64,000 nt of DNA from Puffinus mauretanicus (Eukaryota; Chordata; Aves; Procellariiformes; Procellariidae). The stretch is taken from assembly GCA_023333565.1 (NCBI GenBank), contig JAJKFH010000052.1, positions 1,674,001 to 1,738,000 of the forward strand. Direction: 5' to 3'. Below are positions 11,451-23,786 of this stretch, piece by piece (the stretch's first letter is position 1; each line of letters opens with the position of its first letter). The position numbers and the translations under genes were made by a program. The notes below the pieces were generated by a model. The model was not told the origin of the DNA. It saw only the letters and a program-made list of their open reading frames with translations, and made no database searches.

Positions 11451-14009
11451 TTACCAGTAAGGAAGAGAAGACAGGTAAACCTCAGTGATCTTCTGCCTGA
11501 GCTGATGCTTCTCGTTTCTGCAAAGTCTTGAGCAGACTCTTCTGTCAGGCTTTCACTTACTAGAAAATATTTTGTGGTTGTGTGTGTTACAGCCACTTAA
11601 ATGCTGATACAAGAAAGAAACAAGACTGGAGAGTCCTGGAGCCAAGATTACTTGCATAAACCTGGCCATGGGTCCTCGGAGGCTCCTTGTTGTGGTGGGA
11701 ATCATAGGCTCTGGTCTAGTGGTTTGAGGCACTCTGAAATTCGGCTCAAGTTTAAAGTTTCAAAGGAGTTAGGTGTCAAACTTGCACTGACTTGAATTTC
11801 AGTAAGAGCTGGTTGTCTATTTTTGTCTTGTAGCAGTAGGGTTGTGGACCAAGATCCCCTTGTATTTTTATTTTGTTATTTGACTTTGAAAACACCAGCT
11901 GTGATAGTCTATACTATTATTGGTATGGATCACATGAAATTTTAATTAGCTTGGGTGAAGGGAAGGGAAGTTCTGGTAATTGATTTAATATACAAATGCC
12001 CCTCTGGTTTCTTCGGTTTATGTGCTGGAAAGATTGTATTAGAAATTTTCTATTACGAGGGAGATTAAAATGCATTTTTAGGATTTTCTTGAAATCAAAA
12101 AGTTAAGTGCCTCTAAACTATTCAGATGAAAGGTACTATTGAGACTTCACTATTTCAGATAAAAGGAGAAAATATTATTATTATTAGCTTAATGGAACCA
12201 GTCACTGACAGTGGAATTTATGCAGTTGGAGGTGACTCAACAAATCCAAGTGCTCGTTGGTTCAGCCAGTGGCAAAGCACAATCCCCTTGCCATGAAAGT
12301 TACAGCACACGTTTTATTAGAGAGGGATATAAAACGTTTTCATCTTCCGCATGCAAGAGGAATTCATGGATGTAGCATCCTGTGAAATGCAGCCTGACGT
12401 TAATGTCGCAGTCGTCCCCGCGCCTGAGAGCCGAAGCAGGAGCGCAGCTCTCCTGGTGGTGTGCAGAGAGGCTGCTGAGAAGTGAACAAAGTAGGTATTA
12501 GTGCTGTCAGTAATGTATCGTCTGAGCTATATCCAGAGTGATCAGACTGTGCTAGTGTCACTATGGCCATATGTTGCTGGGTGGTTTTGCTGGTAGTTAA
12601 TATCGTTACCAGGTTTTACACTCGATGTCCCTAGAGGGGCAGTGCACTGGGTATTAAAGTTGGTCTTTGTGGTTTCTGATAAGCTACTTTCATCATCAAA
12701 TGTGGAAACTTTTAAGACTCAAACTGTTGTCAGAGAGCAAAATTGAACTGCTCTAGAAACGGACATTTCATAGCTGATATTAAAACGTAATAAAAAACCC
12801 CACCACCAATATTTCATATCTTTAAACCTGGAACTTATTTTGTGCATGTTGTAAAGGGCTACTGTAGCCAATGTACCTCGCTTTTGAAGAGGAGTTAGCT
12901 TTAACTATCTGCTTAATTTTGTTTGGTGAGTTGTCCTCCTTCAGATGGTGCCTGTCGAGATGCTGCTCTGCTGTCGTCTGCAGGGAAGATCCCAAAGCTG
13001 AAATGTATTTAACCTGCAGCTGGTTGCAGAAGTTAATCATCATCCTCTTCCCTTTTTCCTTCTTCAAAACATGATGGGATTTTCTTTTATTGTTACTTTC
13101 CCACAAAATTTCTTGTAAAGAATGGCATTTTTTCTTGGAAAAAAGAAAACACCAAAACCTGAAAAAACCCAAGCCCACAGGACTTTGCTGGAAAGAAATT
13201 TGACCTGCTCTAGTCCATATCTTTCTATAAAGGGCCATTAATTAAGCTGCTTGTCTTCCAGAGTACCCAGAAATTCCCTTTTGGGATCGGGAGAGTGTTT
13301 CTTTGGTGCGTTCTGAGGTACAGTGCTGGTCCTAGAGAGCTGTTTCACTTGGGTGATGCCCTGACAGATAATGTCAGAAGGACTTCGCTTTTGCAGGCTG
13401 GTGCTGTAGTCAGGGGGCTGCTCTCTTAAATCAGGACCTGTCAGATAAACTTTCTATTTTAGGAAATTAGCCTTTGCTTCCCTCCTCCCCTTTCCTAGTC
13501 CATCTAGTATTCATCTGCAGTCCCACTCCTTTTACTGTCATTTCAGTCTTCCTCCCAGTTAATTGGCTTGGGAGACCATGCTAATTTTTCTTGATTGGGG
13601 CTGCCACCTTTGCTTTCTCCTAATCTAGCATGCACATATTCTCTGTTCACCTGTCGCTTCAGTTCCTGAAAGTCTGTAGGCAGATTCTTTGGGCTTCAGA
13701 GAGAAAAACCCAGGCACGTGATAGCAGTTTCTGCAACAAGTGGTTGTGTCTCTGTGGACTGACTTTATCCTGAAGGCCAGATTTTATTTCTCAGTACAAG
13801 CATTACTGTCAGCAGTAGGACTTAGGCTGTTTACCTATTCAGAGCGTTTGGTCTTTCCTTCTACCTCTGTCCCTCATGCACTTAATTTCTGTTTTTCTTT
13901 TGTGCTTCTTAAAAAAACAATGGAAGATTAAAAAAACCTCCAAACTCTTCAGGTAACCCCATAAGAAATACAGCAACACTGATATTAATACCTGTTCTAT
14001 CTGGGATAG

Positions 14010-14085
14010 GCTGTTAGTGCTAGAAATGATCTCTATTCTCCCCCAGTATTTTACAGATGAGCACTGAAAAGCGTCTTTATTCAGT
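14010..14085 (-). repeat. Possible MIR-type fragment
   Basis: ATCTCTATTCTCCCCCAGTA followed by TTTTACAGATGAGCACTGAA resembles the ATTATCCCCATTTTACAGATGAGGAAACTG block of reverse MIR. Only this short block is recognisable. Confidence 0.35.
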
Positions 14086-14603
14086 TTGACTGTTGCTATT
14101 ATGTGGCGAGGCATTCAATAAAAGTTGTGATTTATGAGATGTGTGTGGCCGTTGTTGTTTTTTGCTCTGTCATCTATCAGGGAGAGAAAAGCCAGGCCTG
14201 ATAATTCTTGGCACATAGCTTTTTCAGTTAAGAATGTCAGCTGTCAGGCTGTCAAGAGAAGTTATTTCTCTGGGTTTTTTTAAAATAGGCAGAGATCCTG
14301 CTTCTTACTGTGCTACGTTGATAAGGGAGTGCTTTCTGTATTGCTGAAAAAGTGTGTCCCATGGTAAGGCCCTTAGTGTATGCCCACTTAAACTTCCAAT
14401 GCTTTGTGTTTTCAGTGTGTGACAGCGCTTGATTGCTTAATATAAAAATGCGTTCGGCTTCTTTTTTGCAGCTTTTATGTGTTTTTTTTTCCCTTTCTCT
14501 CTTACTGAATGGAATGGTTTTTTTCTTCCTTCTCTTTTGCAAAATATGTGCACATTAGATAATCTGGTGTTGCATAAAATCTCTTTCATATTTTGGGGGC
14601 TTC

Positions 14604-14617
14604 ATGCATGCATGCAT
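14604..14617. repeat. ATGC tandem tract
   Basis: ATGCATGCATGCAT, a self-complementary tetranucleotide tract containing overlapping TGCATG words, the RBFOX binding word in RNA. Confidence 0.9.
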
Positions 14618-17424
14618 AAAGTAGACCTAATTGAAGACAGAGGGGAAGAGTTATGTTAAATGCCGGGGTGATGGGTTTTTTTTCCTTATTAGTTATTTGC
14701 AGAAATGTATCAAAAAGTCATTTTGATGCAGTGTACAATAGTATCACAAACTTGTGCTTTGCATCCTAAGTGCCTGGTTAGAGCACAGTTAGAAGCTGAA
14801 ATCATTCCTCGATTAGTCCCTGGAGTCCTATATAAGTCTTTAACTCTCAGCATGTGGTCTGTGATTTAACAATGGATGAAGGATTGCTGAACTTGAGCTG
14901 AATGTATAACCTGAAATTTTCAAACCTGCAACCCCTTTGCTTTCTTCTCTCCCCTTCTTCCTGGAGAAAATCCATCAAAACCTTGCCACAGCTGGCAGCG
15001 TATTTGCCTTCAGGGCAGAACTTTGGAGCTGGAAAGACTGGCAGACCGTGGTTCATAAAAACGGGTAGCAAATCACTATCAAAAAGAGGCAAGAAAGGTG
15101 TCTGGCTGCCAGTTCTTGGGCCTTGCATTAGGGCTGTGAGTTCTCTTGGAGGGCGAGAGCAAATTGGTCCTGACTTACTGCTAGCTTCCTGTGGCTGTGG
15201 GTGCAGCTTGCGATGACCTCCTTATTTTGATGATGATAGCCTTCATGTAAAAGGAACACATTTCCCATGCGTTAATTCAGTCCGGACATCTCATTTACGT
15301 ACTTTGTATCACTTTAAAGATACGAGGCTGGAGAGGTGGGATGTAAACCTCTGAAAGATTTTGTTGTCAGCCTGTATAGACTATTTTGTTGTATGGAGCC
15401 GTGTGTGGCTTATAGATGCTCACATGGTTTGTAGGTTATTTCTTACAAACATTGGGGAGTGATCGTTAGCCCTCTGTCCAGCCACACAAGTCGAGGCATG
15501 GTGCTTCTAGTCTTACGTTAAAATTTCCAGCATAGTTACGGACCTTGGGGTTCCGTGGGAGGAATGAAATCTCCCACCACCCTGCAGATAGCCAGGTGGT
15601 GGCGTTCAGTTTGTGTGCAGTTTGGGACTACAAGCTGGCGTAGGTTTCTCCAGTGGCAGCAGCTCATCTGTCTCTTCGCAGGTGACCTGCTGGCAAGGGT
15701 GTTGCTGCTTTCCTCCCGGTACTGTATCCTCTGAATATCTCTTCTCCTGCAATAGTTTAAGCTCAAATTGCAGGAGCTAGATTCAGAGGTCTTCAGCTCA
15801 ATCCTCATGTATCAGGCAGGAGGCAAATGTTAATGGCGTTCAGATCTGGCTTGAGTCGAACTGCACAAGTGGCTGTTCATGGGAAGTTGTCCCAGCTTTT
15901 CATGTCCTGCCAGACCTGGAAATCCAGTCACCTCAGTGACTTGGCCTTTTTATGTGAGATTTTTGGCAGTGTTGTAATGATCTAGGTACTTTCAAGTCCG
16001 TAAGTGTGTTGAGCTGTGATAGTCTTTGATACTGGCGGAGTTCTTGTACAGGGAAGGTTGGGGAAGGAGTGTATTTCCAGCCAGTTGCTTATCTTCAGTA
16101 ACATCATTATTATTAGAGACCTATTGGTATTATAGGTCGGATAAGAATGAGTCCCTTCACTGTAGCAGCCGTTGCTCTGGGAGCCAGTTAGGCACCTGTA
16201 CAGCACAGCACTGTGCTTCTGAGCCTTGGTGGGGAAGGAAGAAACCAGAGCCTCTCTTCTTATCCTCCAGTAGGTAGGAGGCTAAGCTAGTGACCAAAAT
16301 GCCACAATTCAGTGATTTCTTTGAGCTCTGCAGGTCTTGCAGCCCTAGGAAGAAAAAGAAATGACAGGACTGTCAATATGACAACAATTTTCTTTTGATC
16401 CACTGTCTGTGCCAAATTTTGTGAGTGCTGGAGCAAGGGGAGCCTCGTGTTTAAGAACAGGGAGAGGCGCAGTGCAAAAATACCTGTGGTTTTGATGTCA
16501 TGATTTGCAGGGAGTTCATTCTTGCTGATCTTACCAGAGGGTGGGCGAGTGTGTCTCTGAAGTGAGACCCCCTGGGGTCAGGCAGGCTCAGAGCTGGAGG
16601 TGTTGCCTGGTGAGATGTTTGGATCGTTTGCACACATGGCCAAGAGGGAGCAGGGAGTCTTTGTGAGCTCTGGTGTGGTTTGCTGGCTCTCTGCCTCCTG
16701 TCCTGGAGCCTCCACTTCCATTCATGCATTTCTTTTCCCCAAATCCTCACTTTGGACAGGGAGCTGTGATGGGGCTGTCCTGAGGATCAATTGCACCATG
16801 GTTGCAACCTGGTTAGTAGCACAGGGCTTGGCAGCATGCCTTGCTGTGTCTGCTGGGGGGCTGAGAGTGAGCCCGAGCTTAGTTACGTGTGCCTGAAGTT
16901 GGGCCGGGCTTAGTTCCCTCTTGCTTTTCCAAGTCCCCTGAGCCGCTGTGGGGAGTTGGTGTGCTGTAAATCCAGGCCCGGTGGTGCACAGTTCTGGCTG
17001 TCCTGGCACAGCCCTGCGTGGGAGGTGAGAAACGAGCGCGAGAGTTGGCCTGTTCTGGTGGACAAAAGTCTGCCTGAAGCTGTCAAGGTCTTGCTTAGAG
17101 ATGGTCTCGTTAAAGTCTGGGTGCTGAGTCACGCTGTGTTTTCTGCCATCCAAATGCCAATGTATAAACACATCCGTTTTCGCAGAATCTCTTGCCAAGT
17201 ACTCGGGTTTACAATGTTAACAGCTCTAAATAAATTCTTCCTGGAGATAACTGATTTATTAGGCTCCTACCCTTCTGAAGGCAAAGTTAGTCACAATTAA
17301 CAAACAAAGCAGCATGAGGCAGTTATCATTCTGGGTAATAAATCTTTCGGTGTTGGGTACCACTTGCTAATGGGCTTTGAAAGTAAAACTATACGTCAGT
17401 CAAAGTGTGCCGTCAGCCTGGGCA

Positions 17425-17700
17425 GGCAGCGCGTGCGCAGACGATGTGTGTGCCTGTAATGTAATAGCTATTAATGTGGCGCACTAATGATTTCCGTTTG
17501 CGTACCCAGGCATGTGTTGGAGGTGGATGATGGGTTCGTGTTCGGCAAGAGGCAGCTGTGCGGTACAACCCCTCGCAGCCATGCCAAAGTCCTTCCTTGC
17601 TCCGGTGCTGATGTTCGCGGGCGCGCTGGCAGCGCGTTGGGCTGTGCTGCGCGTAGGAGTGGTTTCACGTTGTGTCTGCCCGCCTTGGTCTCGGCAGGAC
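17425..17700. promoter_or_regulatory. CpG-enriched segment with an NRF1-like site
   Basis: At 17428-17439 the sequence AGCGCGTGCGCA reads TGCGCACGCGCT on the other strand, matching the NRF1 consensus YGCGCAYGCGCR at 11 of 12 positions. Further CpGs cluster at 17617-17655 (TTCGCGGGCGCGCTGGCAGC). NRF1 sites occur in CpG-type promoters. A promoter or enhancer role here is inference. Confidence 0.35.
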
Positions 17701-17850
17701 TTACAGGAGTAGAAACCAGTGATCGGTTTGCTTTAGTGGTGATAGTAGTAGAAGGTCAGTGGGCCGTTGGTTTCCTTACTCTAATGAACGGAAGAAGTAT
17801 GTTAGCTCCAGGGTTCAACGTGCTGTGGATAAATGAGCCATCTTGATTCC

Positions 17851-17872
17851 GCTGCTGTCGTACAACAGCAGC
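17851..17872 (+). repeat. Short GC-rich hairpin
   Basis: GCTGCTGT and ACAGCAGC form a perfect 8-base stem around the loop CGTACA. It is too short for a pre-miRNA. Confidence 0.8.
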
Positions 17873-18230
17873 TACATAAAGTTTGAGGCAGATCAAGCAG
17901 TCCCTCATTTTTCTTTGGTTTTCCTTGGCAGCAGCTGGAGTTGAATCTGCTTATTTACTCCTGGAAAAGGACTACTTTTTGCATCTAGTTCTTTTGAGGC
18001 TTCGGGCGTGCTGGCTGTGGGGTCCATCTGTGTGGAGGAGGTCCGGGTCCTGCCGAGGGGGAGCAGCAGGAGCCGCTGACCCTACGGGAATGAAAGCCCT
18101 TCACAAGCAGAGTTTGCACTGGTGCCAGATGAGGCCGTTTAAGCACACTGGTGATACTGTGTTGGCCACCAGATGAGGTGTGGTTGGCACCTGAAAGCGT
18201 GAGGAGTGTTGCAGGGTGGTCTTAGGAAAG

Positions 18231-18340
18231 AGAGTCTGGCCGGTGCTGCGGGAGCTGGAGCCTCGCCCCTGCTGCCGGGTAGTTCGCCCCAGCGGCGCTC
18301 GGGCTGCCGCCCTGCTGCGCGGGCGGTGGCAGTGGCCTGC
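18231..18340. promoter_or_regulatory. Short CpG-dense patch
   Basis: About a dozen CpGs in 110 bases (GGCGCTCGGGCTGCCGCC and neighbours). It lies 0.5 kb after the NRF1-like CpG segment, so 17.4-18.35 kb may form one broken CpG domain. No gene start is visible. Confidence 0.3.
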
Positions 18341-21044
18341 CTCGGAAGAGGAGCACTCTGAGGAAGCGAGGTGGTTGCATCTGTTCGGTCTCCTGTCAGC
18401 CACGGAATGGTTGCTCAGCGGTGCTCCCGGGGGACGCAGAGCCTGGAAATGGAAACGGCTGTGCACTGTGAGTGGGGGCGGGGGATGGCTCCCGCTGCAG
18501 ATGCGTGCTCTTTCTCTCAGGGGCGTAGCAATTGCCCTCGGTCCTTACTGCTTTCATTTTATTTTTACTGGTAACCCACCCCTACTCCTTTGCTATTTTT
18601 TTTTCACACTTATCCCCTTTCCTGCCACTGTGTCTTAATGCTAGCTCCTCTTTCAGCCTGGCGTCCTTCTCTGTCTCTCATCTTGATGGTACAAGGCTGA
18701 GAAATGAGCCCTTCAAGTTTTGGTCGGTAGTTATTGTTGTTCCCTGACGGCATCTTTGTTTGGATAAACAATTGGTCCAAGACCTGTTAGCATGGTTTCC
18801 AGTGTCGGGGGATATTTCTTGCTGGGTTTGTAAAAATGATCTAAATGGATCCGACATCCTGGCTATAAAACATCTGTAACATTACACATTTAGTTATGTT
18901 ACTAGAGACTTGAGTTCATTTTGATGGGTAGTATTTTATCTGCTACTTTTCCCCTTCTGAAAGCAAAGCTTTCTGTAGAGGAGGATTTATAGAAATATAT
19001 TTCCAGCACAAAAAAAGTCATGCACATTAAGATGTTGGAGTAAAGGAGAAATAATGTCTTTTTTTGGAGACCTTGGCTGATTTATCTCTTGCTTGGTAGT
19101 TTGGTATGACCTTCCTAGCTAGGAATAATATTTTTTTTTATTCTTCCTTTAATAACAATAATGTCAGTAACAATGTCTTGCACTATTCCAGCATCTTCAA
19201 ATCAGACTTTCAGTGGGTTAGACATTTAATGAGTGAAGCCTCACAGGCTCCAGTGAGCTGTGGGGATTTTTTTTTTTTTCCTTTTTCTTTTCGTGGAAAT
19301 CAAGGCACATACCACTCGGTTGTGCAACGTACTCAACCTAATGAGGCTTCCACAAACGCTGAGAGTTAAAATGTATGCTTAAATGCTGAGCCCTGCAGAC
19401 TCCAGCTGAGTTTCTCCCAAGACTCTTTGATACATCAGCCCTATGGAGACTAAAATGACTTGCCCTGTGGTCAATAAGTGAGTAAACATCACACAAGGGA
19501 GACAAGCTCTTGTAGCTGCGAGGTGCTGCCTTTCTTTGGAAAAAGTATGAATGTTTTCTCTTGTCTTGCTTCCACTCTTCATTCTCGATGCCGCTCCTCA
19601 GGGGCCCTTTTATTCCTAGTCAAGGGTTATTTCATCTGCTTTAGAGCGACAACTATGTTGCTTTCATAATGGCTGGTGGGTTCCGTCCCTGGCAAGGGAA
19701 ACATCTTTCTTTTGTGAGATGAAGGTGGGAGTACTGTAATTCTTGCAATTTACCAACCCATTTGCGTGGGGAGAAGAGGGTAAAAGAAAATGCAGGATTT
19801 CATAAAATTGCAAAAGTATTTCAACAGCAGTAATAAGCAAATCTGGACATTCTGCAGGATTTCAGAGGTCTCGCATCAGACGGAAGGATCACCCTTATGA
19901 AAAAGCCAAGCGGCGTGTTGCATAGACATTAGCTTGACTCAGCAGATGAAGTAAAACTTGCTCATCAGTAACTGATTGCCATGTGCATCTATATTATGTA
20001 GATGAAATTAATCAAGCCTAAGGGTTAAAGTTTTCCATTTGTTCTTTTCAGAGAAATCATCTGGAGTATGTTGGGAAGGAGGTAAATTGCTTTACACATT
20101 TCTTTTCCCTTCCTGTGAATTTTTCTTGTTTTAGCAGAACATTATCTAGAATCTTAACAGAAAACTCTCATCACTGATTTGGCAGGGTTATCATGAAAAA
20201 TTAGTTGATACTAACTTAGAAGTATTTAAATTATGTCTGCTTTCTGCACTGTAGAGGCAATAAGGTTTTTCTTGGAGTGACCTCAGTGTTCGGAGCTGGA
20301 AGAATTTATTAACTCTTACAGAATGTGCACTTTTCTTAGCCTCCAAATTGGACTGTGCTATTGGTTTTTGTTAAACACTGTGTTAAACCTCCAATTACAT
20401 TTCTTCCCTCTCCTTTTTGTAAGTGCATGCTTAAAGAAAGGTCTGTTGACAGCACCATAAAAGCCATTCTAGCTGCAGAACCACGTGCTTTGGGGCATAT
20501 TGATGGAGCAAGCTGCTTGCATGCTAAAAGGTATGGCTGGCTGAACAGTCCAACTGCCTGTGCGTGCTCTCTTAACTTTAGAGGTAAGTGTGGAGCAAAG
20601 AAGGAAAAGTTTTTGCCTGTAGGATAAGAGCATGTCCTCTGCAAGGCGGTTGACGCCTTGCCCTGTGACAGTTTGTCCAGCAGCAATGCTTGCCGATGGA
20701 GGAGGCCTGTGCAGGATCCGTGTTTTGGCTCCTAGCTGACAGCCGTGGTGTGGCAATGTGACTTCGTGGGCTTGGGCAGCCCACCTGGTTAGTAGGCAGC
20801 AGCTCTTGGTTGAGCTGAGCTTCTGCAAGCTGTTTGGTGCTTGCCCTCAGGAAAAGCTTGAGGTTGGCCAGTGGAAACGTCTGCCCTTGTGCCTGCAGTG
20901 CCCGGGAGCTGGCGATGCTTCGGGAAGCAACTGCAGCTGTATGCGAATGTGGCAACAGTCAAAGGTACTTACTAAATTTTGCCTACTGCTTTTGCTCCAT
21001 CAGATTTATAGATTTTAATTGGGTTGATATTGTGCGGACTCTTG

Positions 21045-21155
21045 GATGAGGATTTTGAGTCAATGGGAGCTGCAGGACCTGGAAAAATTAGGCCACTTAA
21101 GTGCCTCAGAATGGATTTTGGCGTCCAACTCCAGCTTTTGAAGTTGTTGGCCTTT
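21045..21155 (+). repeat. Ancient sauropsid-type interspersed repeat
   Basis: TTTTGAGTCAATGGGAGCTG, CAGGACCTGGAAAAATTAGG, CCACTTAAGTGCCTCAGAAT, GGATTTTGGCGTCCAACTCC and TTTTGAAGTTGTTGGCC follow one another. This order of phrases (SAATGGGAGCTGCAGG, AATCAGGCCACTT, GGTGCCTAA, TTTGAAAATTTTGGCC) is one I recognise as a repeat widespread in turtle, crocodile and bird DNA. I cannot give its library name. The ends AGGCCACTT and AAGTTGTTGGCC are partly complementary, which would suit a non-autonomous DNA element. Confidence 0.55.
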
Positions 21156-21721
21156 GTGGTCAGCTGTCCTCTGAGCAGGCCCTCAGCCACTCTTAATTGT
21201 GGAAGCCCCACACAAGTCTCTGCTTTCAACAGGTCTGCAACAGTGCAGCCTGTGCGGGGGAGGCAGCCCGCTCTTCGGCAGAAGAAAATGCTGCTCCCTG
21301 CTATATCTAGCCTCCATGCAGTGTCTGTCTTGCTGCATGCCCCTCCCAGGTTTAGGAAAGCAGGGACGGCGGGTTGCCTTCTCCTTGTATTGTTCCAGAT
21401 TAAAAAATGAGGACTTGGGTATGTTTTGGGAAGCTGGTTAGTTTGATTTCCCACTTTGATCTAGTTTAGTTCACCTGTACAGCCTTACTCCAAATCGACC
21501 TTGAATCGACCTTGTAAACATGTTCCTCCACAATTGTATGTCCTGTTGGAGGAGATGAGTTTTCTGGTTGCATTTTGGATATGGCACAGGATGTTTCTTT
21601 CCAGAAGACAGCATAATATAAATAGAGGAATTGATGAACGTTGTAATAGTCAGTTAATGCTGTGTTCCCATCAAATATTGCTGCCATGTCTTTGAATGTG
21701 AGGTCCCTGGGCAGAACGCCA

Positions 21722-21744
21722 TCTCTCTCTCTGTCTCTCTCTGT
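21722..21744. repeat. CT-rich dinucleotide microsatellite
   Basis: TCTCTCTCT interrupted by TGTC and followed by TCTCTCTG, then TACAAGG. Confidence 0.9.
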
Positions 21745-23679
21745 ACAAGGTGAAGTTCTGCCAGTAGCCTGTAGATTTAGGAGCAGAGTCTTAATTGCTT
21801 CCCACTGGGACCTTTGTCCCTACATTATATGGGCATTGCGAAAATCCCGCCCCTAGTACATAGTCACATTGGGCAGTGATCTCCATTTGTCGTCCTGAGA
21901 TGTATTCCTTTAAAAATAATTATCTTTATTTAAACTTATTAATGCAGTTTTTAAGCACTGCTGAACAGTAATCAGGCAGGCATGTTAGATAAGTATTCGC
22001 TGAGTGCAGACAACTTAAGAGTTACCTTCCTTGCAGTATCGTGCGTGAGAAGCTCAAGCAACCAGAGAGATTTAAATAGATTTTCTCTCTGCTCCCCTCT
22101 TCCCGCCTCTGTACCTTGCTTCTGTAACCCATAAAAGAGTTAACTAGAGCACAGTAGAAGGGAGCAGCCCTAAGGGATATGATATAACTGGTTATAGCGA
22201 GGCTGTGGGGCTATGATCTATTCCTGTTCTCTGGAGGGTGTGAAGTCTGGCTCTGGTGAATTTTACTGTATCTTTTGATAGAAAGCTTGAAGCCAGATTT
22301 TGCTCAAAAAATGCTGAGCTCTCACAGCTGGGGCTAATTTTCAGGAGATTGGATCTCCGATGAAGGGAGCTCTTCGTGGTGGTGCACGCCGTTGCTGTGC
22401 CTGGAGAGCAGGGGGTGGCTTGCAGGGTGCTTAGGGGAAGGTGCGGGATGCTCCTGCCCAGACAGCAAGCCCTTCTTCTGGGGAGGGCCCCTTCCGGGGG
22501 GGATGGCTGTGGCCCGTGACGGGCTGCCGCTGCTTAACTGTACCTGCGAGCGAGTAAGGGGCTGGTCCTGCCAGGGGAGCAAATAAGAGAGTTAAATTTG
22601 GTTGTAGTCAGGAAGATGACCAGGAAGGGCTCTGCTGGACCCAGGCCAGATTTGCTTGTGAAACTCCAAGGATGGCTTTGGCGATTGCTGCCAATTCAAT
22701 CTGTCATATAAAAATCACTTTGTGTGTTCTGCCTCCTGCTGATACCATAGTCATCGAGGGAGAAAAATAAAACACTGGCCAAAAACCGACCCTCCCAAAG
22801 TTAACAGCAAAACCAAAGACAGCCAAAAACCAGGAATACAGCAGGGACTAAGTTAACAATTTCATTTATGAATGGATTAGGAGAATACACCCCATCTGTA
22901 TTTTCCACAGAAATCAAGGGAACTGATTTATCCCGCTGGGAATCTGTGCCGCTTGTTTGGATTAAAGAGCTCTTTCATTCCTGCATACCTTTCTGTAGCT
23001 TGAGTTGGTTCTTACAGGATGACATTAGCTTGCACAGGGGTCAGGCACAAGGTATTTGCACCATTTAAGTCTTGCTGAAATCCTATTTTGAATACTTAAG
23101 CATGTTGTACGTGGCACGTAAAGCTGTGCTGCCTTTGCACAGGATTGAGTTCCTCTTGCTGTTGTGGAGCTTGAGTCTAATATTTGCTAGCCAATGGTAC
23201 ACAGTGCTCAGCAAAACATGTCCATCGTTTGTCAACCGTACAGTAGTATTGGGGAGGGGGATGGTTCCTGCGGTGTTCTCGTACTTGGTGAATGGAGAAA
23301 GGTTGGCAGCTTTCAGTAACTGTTGCCTATTTCATCGTGGGCTTTGCATCATGTTTCAGTTTGTTTTTTAATAGCTTTTTGGAACTTGCTGTGAGGATCC
23401 TGGAGGCAACAAAAAAACCTGGAGAATTCTTGCTTATGGTTTGTGCTCTGCCAAAGAAGCCTAGCAATTTAGTTAACAAGATCACTTCCCCTATTACATG
23501 AGTTATTGTTGTTTTTAATTAGAGGTAATGCTGTAGTTTGAATGTACAACACAATGGGGTATAAAATGCAGTTCAGCCTATATACCAAAGATGATTTTTC
23601 CAATTATAAACCTATTTAGAAGGCGGATACATTAGAAATGATGAAATGTCAAACTGTAGATTACGTGAGCAAGCTGGAA

Positions 23680-23786
23680 TATGCATGTACCCATGCATAC
23701 ATGCTACCGTACAAGAAGGAGGAAAGTGCTCTGGAAAACAGTTATATATGCATAATTAGTTTAATCTGAAATTAATGCTAATTTCA
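23680..23786. repeat. Two 8-base inverted repeats in AT-rich unique DNA
   Basis: TATGCATG/CATGCATA at 23680-23699 and TGAAATTA/TAATTTCA at 23767-23786 each have 4-base spacers (TACC and ATGC). The second juxtaposes ATTA and TAAT cores typical of homeodomain sites. TGCATG words (RBFOX type in RNA) occur in the first. Confidence 0.8.

Noticed and set aside
12640..12660. CTCF-like core (CCCTAGAGGGGCAGTG)
   Set aside because: Spacing is off by one base from the CTCF consensus, so it was not called.
14450..14475. Acceptor-like TTCTTTTTTGCAG
   Set aside because: No donor-like sequence follows at exon distance.
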